A DNA stretch of 64,000 nucleotides, taken from assembly GCF_029893585.1 (NCBI RefSeq), contig NZ_JARXYX010000019.1, positions 1-64,000 of the forward strand, written 5' to 3'. Below, piece after piece: positions 25,104 to 33,634 of this stretch; the stretch's first letter is position 1; every line of letters begins with the position of its first letter. Position numbers and translations under genes: made by a program. Below the pieces are notes generated by a model. It did no database searches. It was not told the origin of the DNA and saw only the letters and a list, made by a program, of their open reading frames with translations. Origin of the DNA: Streptomyces sp. LBL (GTDB lineage Bacteria > Actinomycetota > Actinomycetes > Streptomycetales > Streptomycetaceae).

Positions 25104-26447
25104 TCAGGACAGCCGCTTGAGAAGCACCACAGAAGCGACCGGCCGGGCTCCCGCCCGAGCCACTCCGTCGGCCACCTCGCGGTCGGTCGACGCGACGATC
25201 ACCGGACGGCCCGGGGGCTCCGCGCGCACGAGCTGGCGGATCAACTCGTCGGCAGTGACACCCGGTTTGGAGAACAGCACCCGCACCCCGCGCGGCGGCG
25301 CCAGCAGCACCGGCGCGGCCAACTCGGCCCCGTCGAAGACACAGGTCACCTCCGCCCCGGTCTGCGCGGCGAGCTGCGAGAGCTGACCGAGGAGCCGCAA
25401 CCGCTGCTTCTCCAGGGGCATCTGGGGATAGCCGGTCTTGGTCACGTTGTAGCCGTCGACCAAGAGATGGGCCTGGGGCAGCGCCAGCAGTTGGTCGAGG
25501 ATCGCGGGGTCGTTCTCCGACAACGCCCGCGCCGCGATGTCCTTGGGGGTCATTCGCCCCGGTTCGACCGCGTCCACGGTCTCGGCCGGCCGCACGGAGA
25601 CGGGCGGCAGCGCCAGCTCCCGCCGCAGCCCCTGTGCCGCGTCCAGCAAGGTGTCCAGAAGCAGCCGTACGCGCATGTCCTCGACGCTGCGTCCCTCGCG
25701 GGCCGCCCGACGCGTGGCCTCCAGGGCGGCCTCCGCCTCGGTGAGGCGGGCCTTCAGCCGCCGCGACTCGCTCTCGACGGCGGAGATCTGGGCCTGCCCC
25801 TCGGCGCGCGCGGTCTCCATCTCGCCGTGCGCCTTGCGCAGCGCGGCCTCGCCGCGCTTCACATCGCTCAGGGCGGCGCGCAGCTTCCGGTGCAGCGAGT
25901 CCGCTGCCTTCCTGGCCGAATCCAGCTCACCGCGCAGCCGCTCGGTCTCGGTCCGGGTCTGCTCACGGGCCCGGTCGAGCTCCTCACGCAGCCGCTCCAG
26001 CTCGGCCCGGCTCTCCTCGTCCGCGCGCTCGGCGTCGGCCCGCTGGGCCTCCTCGCCGGCCGCGGTCACCAGCTTCACCCAGCCCGTGGGCCGCAGTACG
26101 TAGGCCGCGGCCGCCACGTCGAGCGGGTCCGCGGCCGGGGGCGGCGAGCCGGAGTCGAGGGCGCCGGAAAGTTCCGGCTGGGCCTCCCGGAACTTCTCGC
26201 CGATGCGCTGCCGGAACAGCGGATCGGTCTCCAGAGCGGCCGCCATCGCGTTGCCGGCGAACTTGGCCCGCCGGTTGGGCGCGAACCGGGCGTACTGCCT
26301 CAGCTGCGCGGGCAGCTCGCCGACGGTCAGCCCGCCGAAACCGTCGGAGACGATCTGTACGACCCTGCGGCGCACGCCGTCGGGCAGCGGACGGTCGAGC
26401 ACCTCAGCGGCGCCGTCGCCCGGCCCCCCGCCTGCGGTCTCCACCAT
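25104..26447 (-). CDS. NYN/YacP-like domain protein with long coiled coil
   Basis: A 447-residue protein. The N-terminal globular region (to about 125) has PNRRAKFAGNAM, a long charged coiled coil spans about 130-250, and a C-terminal NYN (PIN-like) domain spans about 327-447. The latter holds HLLVDGYNVTKTGYP (Asp331), CVFDGAE, VLFSKPGVTADE and STDREV. The acidic residues that bind metal in this RNase fold are kept, so it could be an RNA nuclease, but no substrate is known. ATG 26447 precedes a zinc-ribbon gene across a repeat element. Confidence 0.85.
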   Translation of the reverse strand: MVETAGGGPGDGAAEVLDRPLPDGVRRRVVQIVSDGFGGLTVGELPAQLRQYARFAPNRRAKFAGNAMAAALETDPLFRQRIGEKFREAQPELSGALDSGSPPPAADPLDVAAAAYVLRPTGWVKLVTAAGEEAQRADAERADEESRAELERLREELDRAREQTRTETERLRGELDSARKAADSLHRKLRAALSDVKRGEAALRKAHGEMETARAEGQAQISAVESESRRLKARLTEAEAALEATRRAAREGRSVEDMRVRLLLDTLLDAAQGLRRELALPPVSVRPAETVDAVEPGRMTPKDIAARALSENDPAILDQLLALPQAHLLVDGYNVTKTGYPQMPLEKQRLRLLGQLSQLAAQTGAEVTCVFDGAELAAPVLLAPPRGVRVLFSKPGVTADELIRQLVRAEPPGRPVIVASTDREVADGVARAGARPVASVVLLKRLS

Positions 26448-26467
26448 CGTCACCCCAATGCCTTGCG

Positions 26468-26513
26468 GGACCCTCCCCCACTCTCGACTTCGCTCGAGCG
26501 GGGGGACCCCCAT
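26468..26513. repeat. Dispersed Streptomyces-type palindromic repeat
   Basis: The sequence ggaccctcccccactctcg, then acttcgctcgagc, then a run of g and accccc, is nearly palindromic. It matches a repeat I recall as very common between Streptomyces genes (in reverse, ggggtcccccc, gctcgagcga, gagtggggg). It fills the 68-bp gap between the NYN and zinc-ribbon genes. Confidence 0.6.
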
Positions 26514-26515
26514 CG

Positions 26516-26755
26516 TCAGGAGCCGGCGCCCGGCCTGTCCACGAGTTCCACCTGGTCCACCGCGTTGCACCAGCGGCAGCGCACCGACTCGATGGTCTCA
26601 CTGACCACCTCGCGCTCCTCGACGTTCGGCTCTCCGGCCAGGTCGAGGTGGACGTACTCGACGACCTTCGACGAGCGGGTCACGTCGAAGCGGGTGAGGT
26701 TGCCGCAGAGTGTGCAGCGCCACCGCGTCGTGGCGGTCGGCAGGGGAACCGTCAT
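26516..26755 (-). CDS. Small zinc-ribbon-like protein
   Basis: A 79-residue protein with two CxxC pairs (CTLCGN near residue 14, CRWCNA near residue 61) spaced as in a small zinc ribbon. The intervening region is acidic, with EPNVEEREVVSE. The start ATG at 26755 begins MTVPLPTATTRW; the ribosome site is weak. It is co-directional with the NYN nuclease-like gene, so a nucleic-acid role is possible but unproven. Confidence 0.75.
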   Translation of the reverse strand: MTVPLPTATTRWRCTLCGNLTRFDVTRSSKVVEYVHLDLAGEPNVEEREVVSETIESVRCRWCNAVDQVELVDRPGAGS

Positions 26756-26925
26756 CGTGACTGTTCGCTTCCTTCTCGTGTCGGTACTTCCAGTGTCGGG
26801 GATGTGAGGTGATCCCCGGTACATGTGGATCGTCACCCTACGGCCTGGCGAGGACTCGCCGCTCGGCCGTCCACGGCGGCGAGGCGGTCTGGGCCTTTGC
26901 GTCCCTTACGTCATGCTCTGTGCTC

Positions 26926-27669
26926 ATGATCAGCAACTGGAGCCGGACGATCGGCAGGGCGAGCAGATCGGTCCGGAGCTCGCCCGCGCCGGTGACGTAC
27001 GGACTGATCTCCCTGTGCTCCCTGATCTTCCTGATCGGTCCGGCCGCGGGCCTCGATCCGGCGTACGGCTCCGGCGAGGCGCTGCTCACCGCGCAGCGGG
27101 CCTATTTCCACCGCTGGGGGGTGCTCCCGACCGAACTGTTCGAGGGCTCGGCGCGCGCCGCGCTCACCCCTGCCACGGCCCTGTTCGTCCACGGCAGCTG
27201 GGTGCACCTGCTGGGCAACATGCTCTTCCTCTACGTCTTCGGGGTGATGACCGAGGACCGGATGGGCCGCGTCCAGTTCACCGTGTTCTACGCCGGCTGC
27301 GGCTACCTCGCCCTGCTGGGGTATGCCGCCGCCAACGCGGACTCCGAGCAGTCCCTGGTCGGCGCGTCCGGGGCGATCTCGGCGGTCCTCGGCGCGTTCC
27401 TGTACCTGTTCCCCGGGGCCAGGGTGACCAGTCTTCTGCCGTTCCTCTTCTTCCTGCCGCTGCGCTTCCCGGCGTGGGTGGTGCTGCCCTTCTGGGCGGC
27501 GCTGCAGTGGCTGGCGGCCGGGCGGGCCTCCCAGGGGCCGGGAGTGGCCTACCTGGCCCACCTGGTCGGCTTCGGGCTGGGCTTCGGTTACGCGTGGGCC
27601 CGTTTCGGGCGTGGGACTAAAGTGAGGACCGCCCCAGCTCCGGCCCCCGAGGGAGAGAACCAACCGTGA
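26926..27669 (+). CDS. Rhomboid intramembrane serine protease
   Basis: A 247-residue protein with about six membrane segments. It has His94 and Asn98 in HGSWVHLLGNMLFLY, catalytic Ser148 in GASGA, and catalytic His212 in AHLVGFGLGF. All the rhomboid hallmarks are present. The start is uncertain: ATG 26926 lacks a clear ribosome site and the open frame continues upstream to 26809. It overlaps the next gene by 4 nt (GTGA). Confidence 0.9.
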   Translation: MISNWSRTIGRASRSVRSSPAPVTYGLISLCSLIFLIGPAAGLDPAYGSGEALLTAQRAYFHRWGVLPTELFEGSARAALTPATALFVHGSWVHLLGNMLFLYVFGVMTEDRMGRVQFTVFYAGCGYLALLGYAAANADSEQSLVGASGAISAVLGAFLYLFPGARVTSLLPFLFFLPLRFPAWVVLPFWAALQWLAAGRASQGPGVAYLAHLVGFGLGFGYAWARFGRGTKVRTAPAPAPEGENQP

Positions 27670-27947
27670 TCACCGCGATCGTGCTCATCAGGACCAGCGT
27701 GGACCGGATTCCGGAGATCGCCGAGTCGATCGCCTCGCTGGACAGCGTGAGCGAGGTTTTCTCCGTCACCGGTACGTACGACTTGATCGCGATGGTCCGG
27801 GTCAGGCGGCACGAGGACCTGGCGGAGATCATCCCCGGACGGATCAGCAAGATTCCGGGGGTCGAGGGGACGGACACGCACGTGGCGTTCCGTACGTACT
27901 CGCAGCACGACCTGGAGGCGGCGTTCGCGATCGGACTCGACTCGTGA
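27666..27947 (+). CDS. Stand-alone Lrp/AsnC effector (RAM) domain protein
   Basis: A 93-residue protein that is only the alpha-beta ligand-binding half of Lrp/AsnC regulators (VLIRTSVDRIPEIAESI and a VTGTYDLIAMVRV core). No helix-turn-helix is present. Such proteins usually form oligomers that bind amino acids. GTG 27666 overlaps the rhomboid stop, with GAGGGAGAG upstream, so the two are co-translated. The ligand is unknown. Its stop is duplicated in a 14-bp tandem repeat. Confidence 0.87.
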   Translation: MITAIVLIRTSVDRIPEIAESIASLDSVSEVFSVTGTYDLIAMVRVRRHEDLAEIIPGRISKIPGVEGTDTHVAFRTYSQHDLEAAFAIGLDS

Positions 27948-27973
27948 ACCCCGCCTCGTGAACCCCGCCTCGT
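27941..27973 (+). repeat. 14-bp tandem repeat duplicating the Lrp-domain gene stop
   Basis: Units ctcgtgaaccccgc at 27941 and 27955, plus a partial third. TGA occurs at 27945 (the real stop) and again at 27959. It lies between two convergent genes. Confidence 0.9.
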
Positions 27974-27986
27974 CAGCGCGTTCTGA

Positions 27987-29348
27987 TCAGACCGCGGGGA
28001 CGCAACGGCCGTCCTGGGTCCGGTAGTTCCACCGCGCGCCGTCCCGCACCAGTTCCTTCACGGCCTTGACGAACCGCTCCACGTGCTCGTCCGGCGTTCC
28101 GGCGCCGAAGCTCACCCGGATGGCGTTCAGGGACTTCTCGCCCGGGGCGGCCTCGGGGGCTCCGCACTCGCCCTGGGCCTCGGGGCCGGTGCCGAGGAGG
28201 GTGCGGACCAGCGGGTGGGCGCAGAACAGACCGTCGCGCACGCCGATGCCGTACTCGGCGGAGAGCGCGGCGGCGACGTGGGAGCTGTTCCAGCCGTCGA
28301 CGACGAAGGAGATCACGCCGACGCGCGGGGCGTCGTCCCCGAAGAGGGACAGGATCCGGACCTCGGGCACCTCGGCGAGGCCGGCCCGCACCTTCTCGAT
28401 CAGGTACCGCTCACGGGCGACCAGGCTGTCGAAGCCGGCCTCCGTCAGCGCCTTGCAGGCGGAGGCGATGGAGTAGGCGCCGATGACGTTGGGCGACCCG
28501 GCCTCGTGCCGCGCCGCGCTCTCGTGCCACTCCACGTCCACTCCCCCGTCCTCGCGCCGCGTGACCTTGCGGCTGGCGCCGCCGCCCGCGAGGTACGGCT
28601 CGGCCTGCCGCAGCCAGTCGGCCCGGCCGGCCAGGACGCCGGAGCCGAAGGGGGCGTACAGCTTGTGCCCGGAGAAGGCGACCCAGTCGACGTCGAGGTC
28701 CCGCACCGACACCGGGTGGTGCGGGGCGAGCTGGGCGGCGTCGAGGACGATCCGGGCGCCGTGCGCGTGGGCGGCGGCGGCCAGCTCCGGTACGGGCCAC
28801 AGCTCCCCGGTGACGTTCGAGGCACCGGTGACGCAGACCAGGGCCGGGCCGCGAGGGTCGCGGTCGGCGAGGGCGCGCTCCAGGGTCGCGACGGCCTGCT
28901 CCGGGGTGCGCGGGGCGTCGAGGTAGGTGACGTGGGTGTCCTGCCAGGGCAGCAGCGAGGCGTGGTGCTCGGTCTCGAAGACGAACACCTGGCAGTCGGC
29001 CGGGAGCGCGGCGGCGAGGAGGTTCAGGGAGTCGGTGGTGGACCGGGTGAAGACCAGCTGGTCGTCGGGCCGGCAGTCGAGGAACTCGGCGACCGTCCTG
29101 CGGGCGTTCTCGAAGAGGTCGGTGGACAGCTGCGAGAGGTAGCCGGCACCGCGGTGGACACTGCCGTAGTACGGGGCGTACGCGGCCACGTCGTCCCAGA
29201 CGCGCTGCAGGGCGGGGGCGCTGGCCGCGTAGTCGAGCGCCGCGTAGGTGACCTCGCCACCCGTGACGAGCGGGACGGTGACCTCCCGGCCCAGCACGGG
29301 CAGCGGGGCACAGACGGTCTGGGCGGCGGCAGCGGTGGAGACGGACAT
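27987..29348 (-). CDS. SufS-like class V aminotransferase under SAM-IV riboswitch
   Basis: A PLP enzyme of 453 residues in the cysteine desulfurase/selenocysteine lyase group. It has His129 in ETEHHA stacking on PLP, Asp203 in LDAAQ, the Schiff-base Lys229 in SGHKLYAPFG, and a Cys in GLFCAHP. That Cys aligns with the catalytic GHHCAQP loop of SufS, although the His-His preceding it is replaced by Leu-Phe. There is a ~20-residue insert rich in Gly/Glu/Ala after the loop. The SAM-IV riboswitch in its leader ties it to methionine/cysteine metabolism, but whether it desulfurates cysteine or acts on another sulfur amino acid is open. It lacks neighbouring suf genes. Confidence 0.87.
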   Translation of the reverse strand: MSVSTAAAAQTVCAPLPVLGREVTVPLVTGGEVTYAALDYAASAPALQRVWDDVAAYAPYYGSVHRGAGYLSQLSTDLFENARRTVAEFLDCRPDDQLVFTRSTTDSLNLLAAALPADCQVFVFETEHHASLLPWQDTHVTYLDAPRTPEQAVATLERALADRDPRGPALVCVTGASNVTGELWPVPELAAAAHAHGARIVLDAAQLAPHHPVSVRDLDVDWVAFSGHKLYAPFGSGVLAGRADWLRQAEPYLAGGGASRKVTRREDGGVDVEWHESAARHEAGSPNVIGAYSIASACKALTEAGFDSLVARERYLIEKVRAGLAEVPEVRILSLFGDDAPRVGVISFVVDGWNSSHVAAALSAEYGIGVRDGLFCAHPLVRTLLGTGPEAQGECGAPEAAPGEKSLNAIRVSFGAGTPDEHVERFVKAVKELVRDGARWNYRTQDGRCVPAV

Positions 29349-29501
29349 GACTGAACTCCCGTATGAGGCAGGCTGATTCACCACGCGAGCGGGTACGGCT
29401 CAAGCGTGGAGAAGGATGAGGAAGGGGATGCGGAGGCGGGGCTCTGCGGCCCTATCGCATTCGCTGACTCACGGAAGCTCCTCGACGACCAGGACCCCTG
29501 G

Positions 29502-29532
29502 CCGCGCTCACTCAGACGAGTGCGAGGGGTCC
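29502..29532 (-). terminator. SAM-IV expression platform: terminator-like hairpin
   Basis: GGACCCCT (29502-29509) pairs perfectly with AGGGGTCC (29525-29532), enclosing a second small stem (CACTC/GAGTG). On the transcript (minus strand) it comes after the aptamer and shares the GGACC of the aptamer's 3' end (29528-29532), so the two structures compete. There is no T-tract, so control could be by termination or otherwise. Confidence 0.55.
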
Positions 29533-29644
29533 GCGCTTGCCGTAGACCTTGCTGCCTACGGCCTGGTCTTCACCCGGGGCACCCCGCCACGGACGGAGGG
29601 TTGCCGGACAGTCGGCCGGGGCCTCATGACTGTCACTCATGACC
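29528..29644 (-). ncRNA. SAM-IV riboswitch
   Basis: Reading the minus strand from 29644, the sequence has the whole SAM-IV layout. GGTCATGAGTG is followed by a P2 arm with GGCCCCGGCC, the CCGGCAACC core, GCGGGGTGCCCCGGGTGA and GACC closing P1. A P5 hairpin GCCGTAG...CTACGGC and the terminal GGCAAGCGCGG pseudoknot strand complete it. The core and the 3' GGCAAGCGCGG match the well-studied mycobacterial SAM-IV RNA as I remember it. It lies about 180 nt upstream of the SufS-like gene, in the same direction, within the otherwise empty 29349-29716 gap. Confidence 0.9.
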
Positions 29645-29685
29645 TGGTGCAAAAACGTACGGGAGTGATCGCGGTCCCGCAACCC

Positions 29686-29705
29686 GTGTCCGGATCGCGG
29701 GACAC
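29686..29705 (-). terminator. Hairpin after trpD
   Basis: GTGTCC (29686-29691) pairs with GGACAC (29700-29705), 8-nt loop, about 12 bp past the trpD stop. It is a weak stem and may separate trpD from the riboswitch-controlled gene. Confidence 0.35.
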
Positions 29706-29716
29706 CCGTGCGATCG

Positions 29717-30781
29717 TCAGGCGTTGCTGGCGGACACCCACCGCTCCAGCGTCCGCTGCGCGGCGCCGGAGTCGACGGACCGTGCCGCCTTCTCCATCCC
29801 GGCGCTGATCTGCTCGGTCAGCGGCGCTCCGGTCGGCTCCAGCGCCACCAGCGCGGCCGCCGAGTTCAGCAGTACGGCGTCCCGCACGGGCCCCTTCTCG
29901 CCGTCCAGGAGGCGCCGCGCGACGTCGGCGTTGTAGGCGGCGTCGGCGCCTCTCAGCGCCTCCACGGGAACCAGGTCCAGGCCGACGTCCCGCGGGTCGA
30001 AGGCCTCCTCGGTGATCTTGCCGTCGCGCACGATCCACACCCGGGAGGTGGCCGTGGTGGTCAGCTCGTCGAGGCCGTCGTCGCCGCGGAACACCAGCGC
30101 GGACGAGCCGCGTTCGGCCAGTACGCCGGCGATGAGCCCCGCCATCCGGGTGTCGAAGCAGCCGATCGCCGAGGCGGTGACCCTGGCGGGGTTCGTCAGC
30201 GGACCGAGGAGGTTGAAGGAGGTCGGGATCCCCAGATCCCGCCGGACCGCGCCGACGAACCGCATCGAGGGATGGAACTTGGCCGCGAAGGCGAAGGTGA
30301 TCCCGGCCTCCTCCACCACCCGTGCCACGCCCTCGGGCGCCAGGTCCAGGTTGATGCCGAGCTTCTCCAGCACGTCGGAGGACCCGCTCGCGGAGGACGA
30401 CGCCCGGTTGCCGTGCTTGACTACCTTCGCCCCGGTGCCCGCGATCACGATGGCGGACATGGTCGAGATGTTGACCGTTCTGGCCCGGTCGCCGCCCGTA
30501 CCGACGATGTCGACGGCCGGACCGGGGATGTCCAGGGGCTGCGCGTGCGCGTACATCGCCTCGACCAGACCGGTGATCTCCTCGACCGTCTCGCCCTTGG
30601 CCCGCAGCGCCACCATGAAGCCCGCGATCTGGGCGTCCGTGGCCTCGCCGCTCATGAAGCGGTCCATCGCCCACGCCGTGTCGGCGGTGCTCAGGTCCTG
30701 CCCGCCGAGCAGCGCGCTCAGTACCTCCGGCCAGGAACGGTCCGCCGCGGTGTCGCCTCCAGCGGGGGTCACAGCGCTCAT
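29717..30781 (-). CDS. trpD: Anthranilate phosphoribosyltransferase
   Basis: Second step of tryptophan synthesis: transfers phosphoribose from PRPP to anthranilate. The 354-residue protein has the PRPP motif GTGGD (94-98), anthranilate-binding KHGNR (122-126) and the metal-binding GDDGLDELT. ATG 30781 has AGGAG 6 nt upstream. It is separated from the other trp genes and follows the cytochrome bc1 operon in the same direction across a strong terminator, an arrangement I recall from other Streptomyces. There is no attenuator or leader peptide here. Confidence 0.94.
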   Translation of the reverse strand: MSAVTPAGGDTAADRSWPEVLSALLGGQDLSTADTAWAMDRFMSGEATDAQIAGFMVALRAKGETVEEITGLVEAMYAHAQPLDIPGPAVDIVGTGGDRARTVNISTMSAIVIAGTGAKVVKHGNRASSSASGSSDVLEKLGINLDLAPEGVARVVEEAGITFAFAAKFHPSMRFVGAVRRDLGIPTSFNLLGPLTNPARVTASAIGCFDTRMAGLIAGVLAERGSSALVFRGDDGLDELTTTATSRVWIVRDGKITEEAFDPRDVGLDLVPVEALRGADAAYNADVARRLLDGEKGPVRDAVLLNSAAALVALEPTGAPLTEQISAGMEKAARSVDSGAAQRTLERWVSASNA

Positions 30782-30859
30782 CAGCCGCTCCTGAGTCAGT
30801 CCCGGACTGCGGGACACGGTTCTCGTCGGGGTCAGCCTATCCAGCGCGGGGCACGGCTG

Positions 30860-30892
30860 AAGGCCCCCGTCCGAAGATCGGACGAGGGCCTT
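30860..30892. terminator. Terminator hairpin after qcrB
   Basis: A 15-bp stem with one mismatch (30860-30874 with 30878-30892) and an AGA loop, 25 bp past the end of qcrB. On the plus strand it is followed by TTTT, but no plus-strand gene precedes it. Its likely job is to end the qcrCAB transcript before trpD. Confidence 0.7.
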
Positions 30893-30917
30893 TTGCCGTG
30901 GTGTGGCGACGCGGTGA

Positions 30918-32579
30918 TCAGTGGTGGCCGTGGCCGCTCGTGATCTCCTTGTACTCCTCGACGCTCGGCTTGGGGACCTGGCTCTCCTCGCCGTAGTACG
31001 CCTCGCTGAGCTTGGCGCGCAGTTTCTGGGAGCCCTTCACCTTGCGCTCGACGCCGTTGGCGTCGACCGTCGGGCCGATCTCGGCCGGGCGGTACTGCTC
31101 GTGCGCGGTGAGCGTGTGCAGCTGCTCCTGGCTGAGGGGCTCGTGCACCTCGATGAACTCACCGTGCGGCAGGCGCTTGATGATGCCCGACTCGCGGCCG
31201 TGCAGCACCGTGTCCCTGTCGCGGCGCTGGAGGCCGAGGCAGATCCGCTTGGTGATGACGAACGCGATGACCGGTCCGACGAAGAACGCGATCCGCACGA
31301 ACCAGGTGATGGAGTTGATCGACAGGTGGAAGTGGGTGGCCCACAGGTCGTTTCCACCACCGATCAGCAGCACCATGTACCAGGTGATCCAGGCGACACC
31401 GAAGGCCGTACGCGTCGGGGCGTTGCGCGGGCGGTCCAGGATGTGGTGCTCGCGCTTGTCGCCGGTGACCCAGGACTCGATGAACGGGTACACCGCGATC
31501 GCGACCAGCACCAGCGGGAAGATCACCAGCGGGATGAACACGCCCAGGACGAGCGTGTGACCCCAGAAGTTGATCTCCCAGCCCGGCATCACACGGATCA
31601 GGCCCTCGGAGAAGCCCATGTACCAGTCGGGCTGGGCGCCGGTCGACACCTGGTCCGGACGGTAGGGGCCCATGGCCCAGATCGGGTTGATCGAGGCGAT
31701 CGCCGCGATGGCCGCGATGACACCGAAGACCAGGAAGAAGAAGCCTCCGGCCTTGGCCATGTAGACCGGCAGCAGCGGCATGCCGACGACGTTGTTGTTC
31801 GTCTTTCCGGGGCCCGCGAACTGCGTGTGCTTGTGGTAGAAGACCAGGATCAGGTGGCCGACGACCAGGCCGAGCATGATGCCCGGCAGCAGCAGCACGT
31901 GGATCGAGTAGAAGCGGGCCACGAAGTCGCCGCCCGGGAACTCGCCGCCGAAGAGGAAGAACGACAGGTACGTGCCGACGATCGGCACGGACAGGATCGC
32001 GCCCTCCATGAAGCGGACACCGGTGCCGGAGAGCAGGTCGTCCGGGAGCGAGTAGCCGGTGAAGCCGGTGAACATGCCCAGGACGAACAGCAGGAAACCG
32101 AACAGCCAGTTGACCTCACGCGGCTTGCGGAAGGCACCCGTGAAGAAGACGCGCATCATGTGCACGAACATGCCGGCGAGGAAGATCAGCGCCGCCCAGT
32201 GGTGGATCTGCCGGATCAGCAGACCACCGCGCACCTCGAAGGAGATGTGCATGGTCGAGTTGAACGCCTCGGACATCAGCTGGCCCTGCAGCGGGACGTA
32301 ACTGCCGTGGTACTCCACCTCGTTCATCGACGGGTGGAAGAACAACGTCAGATACACACCGGTGAGGATGATGATGATGAAGCTGTAGAGGCAGACCTCG
32401 CCCAACATGAACGACCAGTGGTCGGGGAAGATCTTGCGCATGTTGGCCTTGGCCAGGGAGTAGATCCCGAGCCGTCCGTCGGCCCAGTCGGCGACCTTCT
32501 CGCCGGCCGGGGCCTTGCCGCGGGAGCGGCCCGCCGCGCCGTCGGCAGCTGGACTCGTGTTGCTGGCTGTAGTACTCAT
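30918..32579 (-). CDS. qcrB: Cytochrome bc1 complex, cytochrome b subunit
   Basis: Membrane core of menaquinol:cytochrome c reductase. The 553-residue protein has multiple membrane helices, haem-ligating histidines in RQIHHWAA and in the RFYSIHVLLLPG region, and a PDWYMGF quinone-site block in place of PEW. The C-terminus is extended and His-rich (ends SGHGHH), as in actinobacteria. The start overlaps qcrA by 4 nt, and the operon order is ctaE-qcrC-qcrA-qcrB. Confidence 0.95.
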   Translation of the reverse strand: MSTTASNTSPAADGAAGRSRGKAPAGEKVADWADGRLGIYSLAKANMRKIFPDHWSFMLGEVCLYSFIIIILTGVYLTLFFHPSMNEVEYHGSYVPLQGQLMSEAFNSTMHISFEVRGGLLIRQIHHWAALIFLAGMFVHMMRVFFTGAFRKPREVNWLFGFLLFVLGMFTGFTGYSLPDDLLSGTGVRFMEGAILSVPIVGTYLSFFLFGGEFPGGDFVARFYSIHVLLLPGIMLGLVVGHLILVFYHKHTQFAGPGKTNNNVVGMPLLPVYMAKAGGFFFLVFGVIAAIAAIASINPIWAMGPYRPDQVSTGAQPDWYMGFSEGLIRVMPGWEINFWGHTLVLGVFIPLVIFPLVLVAIAVYPFIESWVTGDKREHHILDRPRNAPTRTAFGVAWITWYMVLLIGGGNDLWATHFHLSINSITWFVRIAFFVGPVIAFVITKRICLGLQRRDRDTVLHGRESGIIKRLPHGEFIEVHEPLSQEQLHTLTAHEQYRPAEIGPTVDANGVERKVKGSQKLRAKLSEAYYGEESQVPKPSVEEYKEITSGHGHH

Positions 32580-33634
32580 CCGCGCTCCCAGAAGGCCGGA
32601 CCGACGGGCTCTTCGAAGTCGCCGAGCGCCTCGAGGTAGCCCTCGTCGTTCACACCGATGCGCAGCTGCGGCAGGGCGTGACCGGCGGGGCCGAAGATCA
32701 CCCGGGCGCCGTCGGAGAGGTCGAAGGTGGACTGGTGGCAGGGGCAGAGGACATGGTGCGTCTGCTGCTCGTACAGGGAGATCGGGCAGCCCACGTGGGT
32801 GCAGATCTTCGAGTACGCGACGATGCCCTGGTGCGACCAGGCGAGTTCGCGCTTGTCCTTGATGTTTTTCGGCTGGATCCGGACGATCATCAGGGCGGCC
32901 TTGGCGATCTCGGTCTGGAACTCCTCGTCGTGCTCCTCCAGGCCCTCGGGCTTGGCGAAGGTCAGCGAGCCGACCGCGACGTCGGACGGACGCAGCGGCT
33001 CGTTGGTGTTCATGTTGACGAGCAGCTTGCCCTTCTGCCACATCGTGTGCCGGAGCTTGGTCCCGGGCAGCGGGCCGAGGTCACGCAGCAGCATCACGCC
33101 GGAGAGCGGGAACAGGGCCAGCGCGCCGAACATCGTGTTGCGGATCAGCTTGCGGCGACCGAGCGCGGACTCCTTGGCACCCTGCTGGAAGTCGGCCATG
33201 ACCTTGGCCTTGACCTCGGGTGCGGCCTCGATCGGGTGACGCTCGTCGGCGACCTCCACGTCGGACATCAGGGTGCGGGCCCAGTGGACCGCGCCCGCGC
33301 CGATCGCGAACAGCGCCACGCCCAGGGTCAGGCCCAGCGCGAAGTTCAGCGCGTTGACGTGCCCGATCGGGAAGACGTAGACCGCCCTGTCGTGCGGGAT
33401 CGTCACATACGAGGCGATGAAGCCGACGGTGGCCAGCATCGACACCGTGAACATCAGGGCGACCGCGCGCTCGGACCGCCTGGCGGCCCGCTCGTCGATG
33501 TCCTGGACCCGGTGCTCATGGGGCGGCAGACCGGGATCCGCGAACGGGTCCTTCTCGTCCGCGACGCCTACCGCGCCGTGCGCGTGCTCCTGCTCTGCGG
33601 GCAGGTTCTCTTCTGGAATGTCTTGGCTACTCAT
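32576..33634 (-). CDS. qcrA: Cytochrome bc1 complex, Rieske iron-sulfur subunit
   Basis: Binds the 2Fe-2S cluster through Cys278/His280 (CTHVGC) and Cys297/His300 (CPCHQS), with the extra disulfide cysteines Cys283 and Cys299. The 352-residue protein is longer than typical Rieske proteins because it has three N-terminal membrane helices (about 58-78, 95-118 and 166-184). These are characteristic of the actinobacterial bc1-aa3 supercomplex. It overlaps both qcrC and qcrB by 4 nt. Confidence 0.95.
   Translation of the reverse strand: MSSQDIPEENLPAEQEHAHGAVGVADEKDPFADPGLPPHEHRVQDIDERAARRSERAVALMFTVSMLATVGFIASYVTIPHDRAVYVFPIGHVNALNFALGLTLGVALFAIGAGAVHWARTLMSDVEVADERHPIEAAPEVKAKVMADFQQGAKESALGRRKLIRNTMFGALALFPLSGVMLLRDLGPLPGTKLRHTMWQKGKLLVNMNTNEPLRPSDVAVGSLTFAKPEGLEEHDEEFQTEIAKAALMIVRIQPKNIKDKRELAWSHQGIVAYSKICTHVGCPISLYEQQTHHVLCPCHQSTFDLSDGARVIFGPAGHALPQLRIGVNDEGYLEALGDFEEPVGPAFWERG

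Noticed and set aside
27666..27947. Full Lrp/AsnC transcription factor
   Set aside because: There is no helix-turn-helix; the upstream sequence belongs to the rhomboid gene with a GTGA overlap.
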